Of a stretch of 49,826 nt of DNA, positions 10,025 to 17,842 are shown in pieces. The stretch comes from Acaryochloris sp. IP29b_bin.176. GTDB taxonomy: Bacteria; Cyanobacteriota; Cyanobacteriia; Thermosynechococcales; Thermosynechococcaceae. Position numbers and translations under genes: made by a program. The DNA lies in NCBI GenBank assembly GCA_028285315.1, contig JANQPU010000240.1, forward strand, positions 1 through 49,826, in the 5' to 3' direction. Below the pieces are notes generated by a model, which worked only from the letters and a program-made list of their open reading frames with translations, was not told the DNA's origin and searched no databases. Every line of letters begins with the position of its first letter. Within the stretch, counting starts at the first letter, position 1.

Positions 10025-11782
10025 ATGAGTAATTTACCGACCAATGCCAATCAGGATGCGTCTAATCCAGACAAGCCTAGCCAAGCCGACGATCTGACTA
10101 AACTCCGTAGCTTGCTGATTGGGCCAGCTCTCAAAGAACAGTTCGAGAACGCTAAACTGCGATCGGAAGATGTGAGCCGGGTGCTCCCCGAAGCGATCCA
10201 ACTGACCTTGAAAACGGGGGATAAGCGTGTCTCTGAGGCCGTTGTCCCCACGGTCGAGCACGCGATCAAATCGTCTGTGAATACGGATCAGAATATCTTA
10301 TCGGAAGCTCTGTTCCCAATCATGGGGCCAGCGATTCGAAAAGCGATCGCAGCCGCGATTCAAAATCTGACTGACTCCCTGAATCAGAGCTTAGAACATA
10401 GCCTCTCTCCCCAAAGCATCAGCTGGCGGTTTGAAGCCTGGCGCACGGGCAAGTCTTTTGCTGAAGTCCTGTTGTTGCGAACCCTGGTCTACCAGGTCGA
10501 ACAAGTTTTTCTCATTCATAAGAATTCTGGCTTAGTTTTACAGCATCTCGCGGCAGAAACAGCTGCGGCCCAGGATGCGGACTTGGTATCAGCCATGTTT
10601 ACAGCGATTCAAGACTTTGTCCGGGACTCGTTTAGTGTCAGTGACGATACCTTGGGTAGCCTACAGGTGGGGGAGTTGACCATTTGGGTGAATGAAGGGC
10701 CTCAAGCCATTATTGCCTGCGTTATTCGGGGTAACCCGCCGGGCCAACTGCGGCAGACCATGGAAAACGCTCTAGAGCGTATTCACCTCGTCCAAGAACA
10801 ACAGCTTCATCACTTTCAGGGAGATAGTAGCGCCTTTGAGCCCAGTCAACCTTACCTAGAGGAATGTTTACAGTCCCAGTATCAAGCCAAAAAGAAGCGC
10901 GCTTCCCCCTTGAAGTGGATTGGGGGTGCAGCTGGGATTCTGCTGCTGGGATTGGGGGCATGGGGGGTTCTCTCTAGCTACGAGCGGCATCAGGTACAGA
11001 GCTTTGTCGACCAACTGAATCAAGAAGCAGGCATTGTGGTCTTACGAACCGAAAAACAAGATGGTAAATATGCGATTTCAGGTTTGAGAGATCCCCTCGC
11101 ACCTGAGCCCGCTGACCTCATGGCTAAGATGGACTTAGAGCCAGAGAAGTTCGTTTTTTACTGGGAACCATATCTATCTTTTGATGCGGAATTTATTGAA
11201 TCTAGAGTTAAATCACTTTTACAACCCCCAGAAACGGTCACCCTTAAAGTCGATACCAATGGCACTGTTCAAGCCTCAGGAACAGCCCCGCAAGCCTGGA
11301 TTACGGAAGCAAAACAGTTGGCCTTGCGACTGCCTAATATTACCCAATTCAATACCCAGCAAATTGTCCCTGTAGAAGCAAGTGCTCTGGCAGGCATTAA
11401 GGCCAAAATTGAGGCTCAAACGTTCTTCTTTACCCAAAATGCCCAGTTGGTGCCCCAACAAAATGACAAATTAAAAACCCTAGCTGAGGACATCAAACAA
11501 CTGGCTAAAACAGCAAAAACGATCAATCAAAACGTTGCCGTTCTAGTCGAGGGGCATACCGACAGGAGTGGGTCTGAGTTGATCAATCTCTATGTCCGAG
11601 AGATCCGTGCAAAAGCCATCATCTCCCTGCTATCAAAGCAAGGCATTGAGAAAAACTTGTTGCAGGCCGTCAGTATTGAGCCCTCCGAATCAACCACGCC
11701 AGGCTTAGTTTCCCAGATTTCCAAATCCAATCGCAAGGTCACGTTTAAAGTTATTTTTATCCATCCATCGGACGCGAATTGA
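10025..11782 (+). CDS. OmpA-family membrane protein with a cytoplasmic Roadblock-like domain
   Basis: The 585-residue protein is built as follows. A helical N-terminus starts with LTKLRSLLIG (about 25-34). A region at about 150-256 looks like a Roadblock/LC7 domain: QVEQVFLIHKNSGLVL, DADLVSAMFTAIQDFVRDSF, LGSLQVGELTIWV and AIIACVIRGNPP. A basic stretch follows, then one membrane segment (298-317). A BON-like segment (about 400-450) leads to a C-terminal OmpA/MotB domain (about 465-578) with VEGHTDRSGS and RAKAI, which binds peptidoglycan in known relatives. The N-terminus should be cytoplasmic and the OmpA part periplasmic. The GTPase gene follows after 6 nt. Roadblock proteins such as MglB act on Ras-like GTPases, so a partnership is likely. 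The Roadblock call is by eye. Confidence 0.8.
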   Translation: MSNLPTNANQDASNPDKPSQADDLTKLRSLLIGPALKEQFENAKLRSEDVSRVLPEAIQLTLKTGDKRVSEAVVPTVEHAIKSSVNTDQNILSEALFPIMGPAIRKAIAAAIQNLTDSLNQSLEHSLSPQSISWRFEAWRTGKSFAEVLLLRTLVYQVEQVFLIHKNSGLVLQHLAAETAAAQDADLVSAMFTAIQDFVRDSFSVSDDTLGSLQVGELTIWVNEGPQAIIACVIRGNPPGQLRQTMENALERIHLVQEQQLHHFQGDSSAFEPSQPYLEECLQSQYQAKKKRASPLKWIGGAAGILLLGLGAWGVLSSYERHQVQSFVDQLNQEAGIVVLRTEKQDGKYAISGLRDPLAPEPADLMAKMDLEPEKFVFYWEPYLSFDAEFIESRVKSLLQPPETVTLKVDTNGTVQASGTAPQAWITEAKQLALRLPNITQFNTQQIVPVEASALAGIKAKIEAQTFFFTQNAQLVPQQNDKLKTLAEDIKQLAKTAKTINQNVAVLVEGHTDRSGSELINLYVREIRAKAIISLLSKQGIEKNLLQAVSIEPSESTTPGLVSQISKSNRKVTFKVIFIHPSDAN

Positions 11783-11788
11783 TAGCTT

Positions 11789-12280
11789 ATGCTCCAAAAA
11801 AAGATTTGTATGGTCGGTGCATTTGCGACTGGAAAAACGAGTCTTGTCGCTCGCTACGTTCAAGGCATTTATTCGGATAAATATCAAACCACTGTTGGCG
11901 TCAAAATTGACAAGAAAGTTGTGACCGTTGCGGGTCAAGAATTAAATTTAATTCTATGGGATATTCATGGTGAAGATGAATTTCAAAAAATCAGAATGTC
12001 ATATTTACGAGGGTCAGCCGCTTATATCTTGGTGGTGGATGGTACTCGACGCGATACGTTAGGAACGGTCTTCCAATTACAAGCTAAGGTGGAGGACACG
12101 ATTGGCAAAGTTCCATTTATTACGATTTTCAATAAGTATGACCTGAGCCAAGATTGGGAAGTTGGAGAGGAAGATCTCGAAGAGTTATCCCAGCGGCAAT
12201 GGACATACTGTATGGGGAGTGCAAGGACTGGCTTAGGAGTAGAAGAGTGCTTTACAAAATTGGCGCAAATGATGCTTTAG
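11789..12280 (+). CDS. Ras/Rab-like small GTPase
   Basis: The 163-residue product is a single G domain. G1 is GAFATGKTS (10-18) and G2 Thr is at 34-35 (QTTVGVKI). G3 is WDIHGEDEF with Asp58 and Gly61, G4 is NKYD (115-118) and G5 is SA (144-145). In Ras and Rab proteins the residue after the G3 glycine is the catalytic Gln; here it is Glu62. That change usually lowers intrinsic hydrolysis or shifts dependence onto a partner. There is no lipidation motif or membrane segment. The gene starts 6 nt after the OmpA gene and ends 6 nt before the cyclase-like gene. It belongs with bacterial Ras-like GTPases (MglA and Rup groups); the exact group is not determined. Confidence 0.92.
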   Translation: MLQKKICMVGAFATGKTSLVARYVQGIYSDKYQTTVGVKIDKKVVTVAGQELNLILWDIHGEDEFQKIRMSYLRGSAAYILVVDGTRRDTLGTVFQLQAKVEDTIGKVPFITIFNKYDLSQDWEVGEEDLEELSQRQWTYCMGSARTGLGVEECFTKLAQMML

Positions 12281-12286
12281 TGACTC

Positions 12287-13288
12287 ATGTTAAATCTCCC
12301 ACAACCAATAGTTACATTTCTTTGTTCTACAGTCGTCCGAGATCGCTTTCCCGCCTATCTACAAGTCACTAAAAACGGGGATTTACTTTCCTATGGTGGT
12401 GCTTGCGACCGTTATGGCTTAAATCCTTTACAGCTTCACCAGTCCATCGACGATCAAATCTTCTTCTTGGCTGGCTTGCTACCTTTACAAGAAGCGGCCA
12501 TGCATATTCCTTTTCTGCAGCTTGAAGACGATATTATTGCGGAAGTTCATCTCTTTGCGGAAGAGCAGCATGACTGGGTCGTCTTCTTTGATGCGACCTC
12601 GGAAAACGAGGAGCATGTTCTTATCCAACAAAAAGTCAATGACCTCAGCCTGCTCAGACGAAAACAGGCTCGCTCCCTGGGGCACATCATCCAGTCAGAG
12701 ACCGTAGCAGAGAATATCCTGGATATTCGGCCTGCAGGGGAGCAAAAATCCCTGAGTATTTTGGTGATTAAATGTTGCAATATCGAGGGTCTAGATGATA
12801 AAACTGCTACTTCAAACCCGCTAAAAATATTGGATGCCTATCTGTCTGCGATTTCACCTTCAATTCTGGATGAAGGCGGTCTGGTTCATCAGAACATTGG
12901 CAACTCAATTGTGGCTGTGTTTGGCGTGTTGCCGTCTACCCGTAGCTCATCCATGCAGGCGATAGATGCCAGTGTGCGTATCCTTCAATTATTTGAAGAG
13001 CGTCAACCCCCCATTGGCCCATCAGCTCAATGTGCACTCGTGGTGACGACAGGGATGGTCACGATCGGCCTGCTGCAAGTTGGATTTGGCAAAACCTTGA
13101 CCGTGATGGGACAGCCTATGGATGTTGCTGTGAATTTAAATGAACATTCTATAGGTGGGACCTTGATCATCGACAAACTGACCTTTGATGGGCTAGATCA
13201 AAGGCAGAAGTCTTTTCGACCAGCATCTCTTGCTGGAAGTTTTATGACGGAATCTCTTTGCCTATATTCTTATCACCCACTGCAATGA
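12287..13288 (+). CDS. PAS-like plus degenerate class III cyclase-homology protein
   Basis: The 333-residue product has a PAS-like N-terminal region (about 20-105; VTKNGDLLSYGG and DWVVFFDATSE). A short helical linker (QQKVNDLSLLRRKQARS) leads to a class III nucleotidyl cyclase homology domain (about 155-320). Recognisable elements are ILVIKCCNIEGL, HQNIGNSIVAVFG and LTVMGQPMDVAVNL. In active cyclases the first two carry the metal-binding Asp residues. The aligned positions here appear to be Asn165 and Asn206, so catalysis is unlikely and a binding or regulatory role is more probable. It starts 6 nt after the GTPase stop. Its TGA overlaps the ATG of the GGDEF-EAL gene (ATGA), which indicates translational coupling. 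The alignment was made by eye. Confidence 0.75.
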   Translation: MLNLPQPIVTFLCSTVVRDRFPAYLQVTKNGDLLSYGGACDRYGLNPLQLHQSIDDQIFFLAGLLPLQEAAMHIPFLQLEDDIIAEVHLFAEEQHDWVVFFDATSENEEHVLIQQKVNDLSLLRRKQARSLGHIIQSETVAENILDIRPAGEQKSLSILVIKCCNIEGLDDKTATSNPLKILDAYLSAISPSILDEGGLVHQNIGNSIVAVFGVLPSTRSSSMQAIDASVRILQLFEERQPPIGPSAQCALVVTTGMVTIGLLQVGFGKTLTVMGQPMDVAVNLNEHSIGGTLIIDKLTFDGLDQRQKSFRPASLAGSFMTESLCLYSYHPLQ

Positions 13289-15030
13289 CGGAATCGCTGC
13301 CCGCAAATGTACTCTCTGCCTTAGATATTTTGATCTTAGAGCGAGTGGACGAGCATTCCTTAACCATTGTGGGAACGATACCTACCTGGTTTGCTGAACT
13401 CTATCCCCAAGCTCAAGCAACCCTAGATACCCATTGGATTGAACAAAATTTGCCTTTTCTCGCCAATTTTCTGATAGATGCGGCTGAATTCTGGCATGAG
13501 AATCAGCCAGGCCAGTATAAGTCAGGGATGTGGTGTGAAGCCGATCACCGGGACCAGGAGATTCATTTGGAAGCGTCGGCTCTGAATTTAGGATCTCAGA
13601 AAATTCTCCTGGTTAAGGCTTCTGAGGGAGATTACGTTGAGCTCCTGTCCTTTATTCAAAAAGCTCGGGAAAGTACCTTAGATTTTATTGAAGAGCGCAA
13701 GCAAGCCAGTGAAAGCATTCTCAAAACGACCTTTTATGATGCGTTGACGGGGTTACCGAATCAAACCTATTTTCTAATTCAGTTGGCTCATGCCTTTGAA
13801 CGATTTAAACGAAAAAAAAGCTATCATTTTGCCATTTTAATCGTCAATATCGACCGTTTCCAAAGTATTAATGATAGTTTTGGTCGTTTGGCGGGAGATC
13901 AACTATTGATTGCAATTGCTTGGCGTCTCAAAAATTGCTTGGATGAATTTGATATCTTTGCTCGCTTGAGTGGTGATGAATTTATTATTCTGTTGGATGA
14001 GATTGATTCTACTAGCACAGCCATATTGGCCGCCAACCAAATTTCGGCAGAGCTTAAAACCCCTTTTCGCTTGAATGGTCAAGAGTTATTCATGACTGCC
14101 AGTGTGGGAATTGCGCTAACCCTCATAGAGTATGACCGTGCTGAGGATTTACTCCGCGATGCGAATACGGCGGTCAGTTATGCCAAAGGGCTTGGACGAG
14201 CGAATTATGTGGTGTTTGATGCCACTATGCATGCACGCGCAGTGCGATTGCTGCAGCTTGAAAATGATCTCAAACGAGCCCTGCGTGAGCAAGAGCTCAA
14301 TCTGTTTTTTCAGCCAATTGTCTGCTTGGCGGATCGGAGAATTATTGGATTTGAGGCCTTAGTACGCTGGATGCACCCCAAATTGGGATTAGTGTCTCCT
14401 CTAGAATTTATTCCGATCGCAGAAGAAACAGGTTTGATTTTTGAGATTGATCAGTGGATGCTGAAGGAGGCCTGTTTTCGGATTCAGCAATGGCGAAGAT
14501 TTACGGAAGAGCCCCTATCGATCAGCGTCAATTTTTCGGCCAAGCAATTTGATCAGGCGGATTTAGCCGCCCAAGTCAGGCAAGTATTGCTGGAAACTCG
14601 AATTGCGCCTCAACAACTTATGATCGAAATTACTGAAAGTAATTTATTTAGTAAAGCCAAAGCCGCGATCGATACCCTTCATCAACTCAAACGGATGGGA
14701 GTCAGCCTCTGTATTGATGATTTTGGGACAGGATATGCCTCGTTACAGTATTTGCAGCAATTACCCGTCGATACTTTAAAGATTGATCGGTCGTTTATTA
14801 AAGGGATGGATGTGGATCATCTTGATCTGGTGCGCTCCATCATCGAGTTAGCCCATGATTTAGGAATGAATGTCACGGCTGAGGGGGTGGAAACACCTGT
14901 ACAACGCCGTTTTTTACTAGATTTGGGATGCCAAGAGGCTCAAGGTCATTTGTTTTCGAAGCCAGTTGACGGTCAAGTTGCGATTGAGTTATTGCAAGAA
15001 AAAATGATTAACGGTTACCAAGATTGGTGA
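13285..15030 (+). CDS. GGDEF-EAL c-di-GMP turnover protein
   Basis: The 581-residue product has a PAS-like N-terminal region (about 1-140), a GGDEF domain and an EAL domain. The GGDEF signature reads SGDEF (229-233), a variant compatible with activity in some enzymes; no RxxD inhibitory site precedes it. The EAL domain looks intact: EALVRW (357-362), SVNFSAKQF, IEITES, DDFGTGY (478-484), LKIDRSF and TAEGVE with QGHLF. Known EAL enzymes with this set hydrolyse c-di-GMP. The ATG at 13285 overlaps the preceding stop as ATGA; an in-frame TTG at 13258 is less likely. There is no membrane segment. The N-terminal sensor and the GTPase cluster may set its activity, which is inferred. Confidence 0.93.
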   Translation: MTESLPANVLSALDILILERVDEHSLTIVGTIPTWFAELYPQAQATLDTHWIEQNLPFLANFLIDAAEFWHENQPGQYKSGMWCEADHRDQEIHLEASALNLGSQKILLVKASEGDYVELLSFIQKARESTLDFIEERKQASESILKTTFYDALTGLPNQTYFLIQLAHAFERFKRKKSYHFAILIVNIDRFQSINDSFGRLAGDQLLIAIAWRLKNCLDEFDIFARLSGDEFIILLDEIDSTSTAILAANQISAELKTPFRLNGQELFMTASVGIALTLIEYDRAEDLLRDANTAVSYAKGLGRANYVVFDATMHARAVRLLQLENDLKRALREQELNLFFQPIVCLADRRIIGFEALVRWMHPKLGLVSPLEFIPIAEETGLIFEIDQWMLKEACFRIQQWRRFTEEPLSISVNFSAKQFDQADLAAQVRQVLLETRIAPQQLMIEITESNLFSKAKAAIDTLHQLKRMGVSLCIDDFGTGYASLQYLQQLPVDTLKIDRSFIKGMDVDHLDLVRSIIELAHDLGMNVTAEGVETPVQRRFLLDLGCQEAQGHLFSKPVDGQVAIELLQEKMINGYQDW

Positions 15031-15107
15031 ACGAGTTGGCAAAAGAGAGGGTTCTCGCTAATCTCTTAGACAGCAGTAGACGGACCCGTATTCATGAGTG
15101 ATCAGTT

Positions 15108-15539
15108 ATGACGGCTGCTTTTAATGGACTCCATCAGCACTCTGCTGCTTTGCCTTACCTGATTCACCCGGATGGTTTGAAAGTTGTCTTAATTACATCT
15201 CGAAAGCGAGGTCGTTGGATTATCCCCAAAGGAGAAATCGAGCCTGATCTGACCGCCTGGGATTCTGCCGCAAAAGAAGCTTGGGAGGAAGCGGGCATTG
15301 AAGGAGTGATAGCCACCGAATCATTAGGAACCTATGCCCATCAAAAATGGGGCAGTACCTATACGGTGCAGGTGTTTCCCTTAGCGGTTACCCAACTCCA
15401 TTGCCAGTGGCTAGAAGATCATGAGCGCCAAAGGCAGGTGGTTTCTCTTGCGAAAGCCCACAAGTTGATAGAGATGAAGTCTCTGCGGAAGATGCTCGGT
15501 AAATTCGAACGGTGGCTCAACCTATATCCTCCGCTTTAG
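15108..15539 (+). CDS. Nudix hydrolase with a modified Nudix box
   Basis: The 143-residue product has a Nudix fold. Its box reads GEIEPDLTAWDSAAKEAWEE followed by AGI, against the consensus Gx5Ex7REUxEExGU. The metal-binding EAWEE glutamates are kept, but the first Glu is Leu and the Arg is Lys. These two normally form a salt bridge, so the change is paired. The context KRGRWIIPKGEIE resembles the DIPP branch that acts on diphosphoinositol polyphosphates and dinucleoside polyphosphates. The substrate is not determined. The gene begins 77 nt after the GGDEF-EAL stop on the same strand and faces the cNMP-binding gene (convergent). Whether it belongs to the cluster is unclear. Confidence 0.85.
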   Translation: MTAAFNGLHQHSAALPYLIHPDGLKVVLITSRKRGRWIIPKGEIEPDLTAWDSAAKEAWEEAGIEGVIATESLGTYAHQKWGSTYTVQVFPLAVTQLHCQWLEDHERQRQVVSLAKAHKLIEMKSLRKMLGKFERWLNLYPPL

Positions 15540-15605
15540 GGGGCGATGGCCGTTGCTTGGTGTCGGTAGGACATCGGTCGTTCGGAGACCATTGCCATTT
15601 ATTCA

Positions 15606-15962
15606 TCACACCATCTTGTTCATTTTTTCAAGTCGATCGGCTAAGACTTTCATCACCTGTAGGGCAAAATAAGGGGTTTCTTGAACCAAGAAGGTAAACC
15701 GTTTTTGATCAATCGGCATCAGCGTGACATCGGTACGTGCGATCGCAGCGGCACTACGGGTACCATTATCAATCAAAGCCATCTCTCCCACGATATCGCC
15801 AGGCACAGCGGTTTCCATCACATGTCCATGAACTTGAATTTCGAGATTACCTGTAATCACCACATACATGTAATCTCCTGGATCCCCTTGGGCAAAAATA
15901 GTCTGCCCTGCCGGAAACGATTGAATGTTGGGATCGTTTTGAAAAATCTCTTCTAGATTCAT
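15606..15962 (-). CDS. Single-domain cyclic-nucleotide-binding protein
   Basis: The 118-residue product is one cNMP-binding domain without a DNA-binding or membrane part. It has FPAGQTIFAQGDPGDYMYVVITGNLEI and the phosphate-binding cassette GEMALIDNGTRSAAAIA, with Glu60 and Arg69 in the positions that bind the ribose and phosphate of cAMP or cGMP. Such proteins are common in cyanobacteria and probably act as sensors for a partner. It is convergent with the Nudix gene. It lies near the pseudo-cyclase and c-di-GMP genes but on the other strand, so a link is only suggestive. The ATG at 15962 starts MNLEEIFQN. Confidence 0.88.
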   Translation of the reverse strand: MNLEEIFQNDPNIQSFPAGQTIFAQGDPGDYMYVVITGNLEIQVHGHVMETAVPGDIVGEMALIDNGTRSAAAIARTDVTLMPIDQKRFTFLVQETPYFALQVMKVLADRLEKMNKMV

Positions 15963-16187
15963 AGTTTCACGCTGGATGCTATATGCCTAGAGAACCACAG
16001 CAAGATTAAGGCAATCCTAAGAACGTAGATCGGGCGGGTTATCCCTACCAAGCAGGGGATCATCTCTCTACCTGCGATCGCAAATGCTTACAGTATCCTC
16101 AAAAGTAAGAGACACAATTGCTCTATGGAATGAGCTTAATGCTCTCTCCATGCCATCACCGTTTGTATGAACGAGGAGGATATCGTT

Positions 16188-16628
16188 ATGGCATTAGTTC
16201 ACTGGCAACCTTTCCGCGAATTAGAAGACATGCAGCGGGACATGAATCGCCTGTTTGATAATCTCTCAACCCCTCAACGGAGAGGTATTGATCTCGGGTT
16301 TGTCCCTGCTGTGGAATTGGAAGATACTGCGGATCACTATTTTCTGCATCTAGAACTGCCGGGTCTAAACCCTGAAGATGTCAATCTAGAAGTGACTGCA
16401 GACTCTGTCTCTATTAGTGGTGAGCGGCGTTCTAAGACCCGCAGCGAAGACCAAGGGATGACTCGCAGCGAGTTTCACTACGGGAAGTTTCAACGGGTGA
16501 TTCCGCTACCAGGTCGGATCAATAATCAAGACGCCAAGGCTGATTACCAACAAGGCGTGTTGACGATTACGCTCCCCAAAGCAGAAGAAGAGAAACATAA
16601 AGTCGTTAAAGTTCAAGTCAACGCATAG
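16188..16628 (+). CDS. hspA: Small heat shock protein Hsp20 (alpha-crystallin family)
   Basis: The 146-residue chaperone starts MALVHWQPFRELEDMQRDMN and has an alpha-crystallin domain (about 40-135) with LHLELPGLNPEDVNLEV and the A-x-x-x-x-GVLTITLPK signature (YQQGVLTITLPK). It binds unfolding proteins as an oligomer; cyanobacterial HspA is linked to heat and membrane stress. The ATG at 16188 is preceded by a strong site GAGGAGGA (16173-16180). An upstream in-frame ATG at 16167 would place that site inside the gene, so 16188 is preferred. No CIRCE element was seen upstream. A strong hairpin follows the stop. Confidence 0.96.
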   Translation: MALVHWQPFRELEDMQRDMNRLFDNLSTPQRRGIDLGFVPAVELEDTADHYFLHLELPGLNPEDVNLEVTADSVSISGERRSKTRSEDQGMTRSEFHYGKFQRVIPLPGRINNQDAKADYQQGVLTITLPKAEEEKHKVVKVQVNA

Positions 16629-16638
16629 GCTGTCAGGT

Positions 16639-16674
16639 CCAGTGTTGGCGTTTATTCAAGGACGCCAACACTGG
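16639..16674. terminator. Bidirectional hairpin between convergent genes
   Basis: CCAGTGTTGGCGT (16639-16651) and ACGCCAACACTGG (16662-16674) form a perfect 13-bp stem with a 10-nt loop. It lies between the hsp20 stop (16628) and the protease stop (16679). There is no long T-run on either side. It probably stops transcription from both strands or protects the mRNA ends. Confidence 0.75.
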
Positions 16675-16678
16675 CTAC

Positions 16679-17842
16679 CTACAGTCTTTCCCCTTCTTCG
16701 ATAGAGACAATTTTCCATTGGCCGTTAACTCGCTCCCAGGAGGTTGTTTCGCGGCGGCGGAACACCCCTCGCACTAACCCTGGCCAATAGGACCACTTCA
16801 CCGTTTCAATATGAGACACAATGGCCTGATCAGCCGTTGGCATTTGCAAATCGGTAATTTCGTAAGAAAGTTTCCATTTTTCTCTAGCCGATTTTTTGGA
16901 GAAGAACTGTGAAGCCCCAGCAACCCGATCGTTGTAGTTTTGCACCACCCCGGTATGTTGCTTGTAGCGAAAGCGTTCCTTATCGATCGGCATATAGTTA
17001 AAGAGCCGAGCAGCATCCCGAGTTTCAACCAGAGGTGCCATCGCAGCATAATGCTGATCTAAAAAGGCGCGAAAGGTTTGTTCCGCTTCACTTGCGGAGG
17101 CAACGGGTTGTGGAGATGACTCCGTCTTGGGCGTTGGTTTAAGGGCGAGCGGGGTGAGGTCCAGAATAGTGTTGATGGGCACGCCTAAGTTCAAGCCTGC
17201 CTTGACAGCTACTCCTTGCACGCGTTCACCTTCTGCTAAGCCGTGAATGCCAATCACTTGTCCGGTTTCACTGAGGATAGGACCACCACTCATTCCCGGT
17301 TGGGTGACGTTGTCGTAAATTAAACCGTACCCCCGTTGGTATTGACCTTTACCAGTGATTGCGCCCTTAGTAATGGTGAAAGTCGGTGAAGTGATGGCTT
17401 GGCCCGGCAGGGGAAAACCAGCGATGTAAACTGTATCGGTTTCTGTGATAGATTCTGAGTTACTCAGAGTGGCGACCGAATAGGTGCGATCGCTATCAAA
17501 CCGAATTAGGGCTAAATCTACCCCTGATAGGTACAAGATAGCCTGGGTATTAATGGGATGCGACTGACCATCAGCAGTGACGACGTCTGCTTCTTCTCCA
17601 GCACGGGTGGACTCCATGACATGCTTGGCAGTTAAAACATAATAGCTGTTCCCTTCCTGCTTGATCAGCACGCCCGATCCTGAACTACTTTGGGGCGACA
17701 CCAATACCGTGACGGCTTTGGCAGTATCTCGCACCTGTCGTCCTGTTTGCCCATAAGCATGGTGCGGCCACAGCAGCGTTACTGCCAAGCCACCTGCCAT
17801 TTGCAACAGCCGACGACGGGATAATTTCAGGTTAGTGATCAT
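16679..17842 (-). CDS. Tat-exported trypsin-like serine protease with a C-terminal extension
   Basis: The 387-residue product starts with a twin-arginine signal (SRRRLLQMAGG at 8-18; cleavage near AYG-Q31). The protease domain follows with His74 (TAKHV), Asp109 (VDLALIRF) and Ser185 (GMSGGPI), so the triad is complete. There is no PDZ domain, so it is not a classical Deg/HtrA. A Pro/Ser/Ala linker at about 233-250 leads to a C-terminal region (about 255-387) with ERFRYKQHTGVV and WERVNGQWKIVSIEE. That part resembles the NTF2/SnoaL-like or ARC6-IMS-like folds used for binding; the call is tentative. Its ATG overlaps the stop of the zinc-ribbon gene (ATGA), so the pair is coupled. Confidence 0.88.
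   Translation of the reverse strand: MITNLKLSRRRLLQMAGGLAVTLLWPHHAYGQTGRQVRDTAKAVTVLVSPQSSSGSGVLIKQEGNSYYVLTAKHVMESTRAGEEADVVTADGQSHPINTQAILYLSGVDLALIRFDSDRTYSVATLSNSESITETDTVYIAGFPLPGQAITSPTFTITKGAITGKGQYQRGYGLIYDNVTQPGMSGGPILSETGQVIGIHGLAEGERVQGVAVKAGLNLGVPINTILDLTPLALKPTPKTESSPQPVASASEAEQTFRAFLDQHYAAMAPLVETRDAARLFNYMPIDKERFRYKQHTGVVQNYNDRVAGASQFFSKKSAREKWKLSYEITDLQMPTADQAIVSHIETVKWSYWPGLVRGVFRRRETTSWERVNGQWKIVSIEEGERL

Noticed and set aside
16000..16160. CIRCE-like operator before hsp20
   Set aside because: No TTAGCACTC-N9-GAGTGCTAA type repeat is present. Only a short ATCCC/GGGAT pairing is seen.
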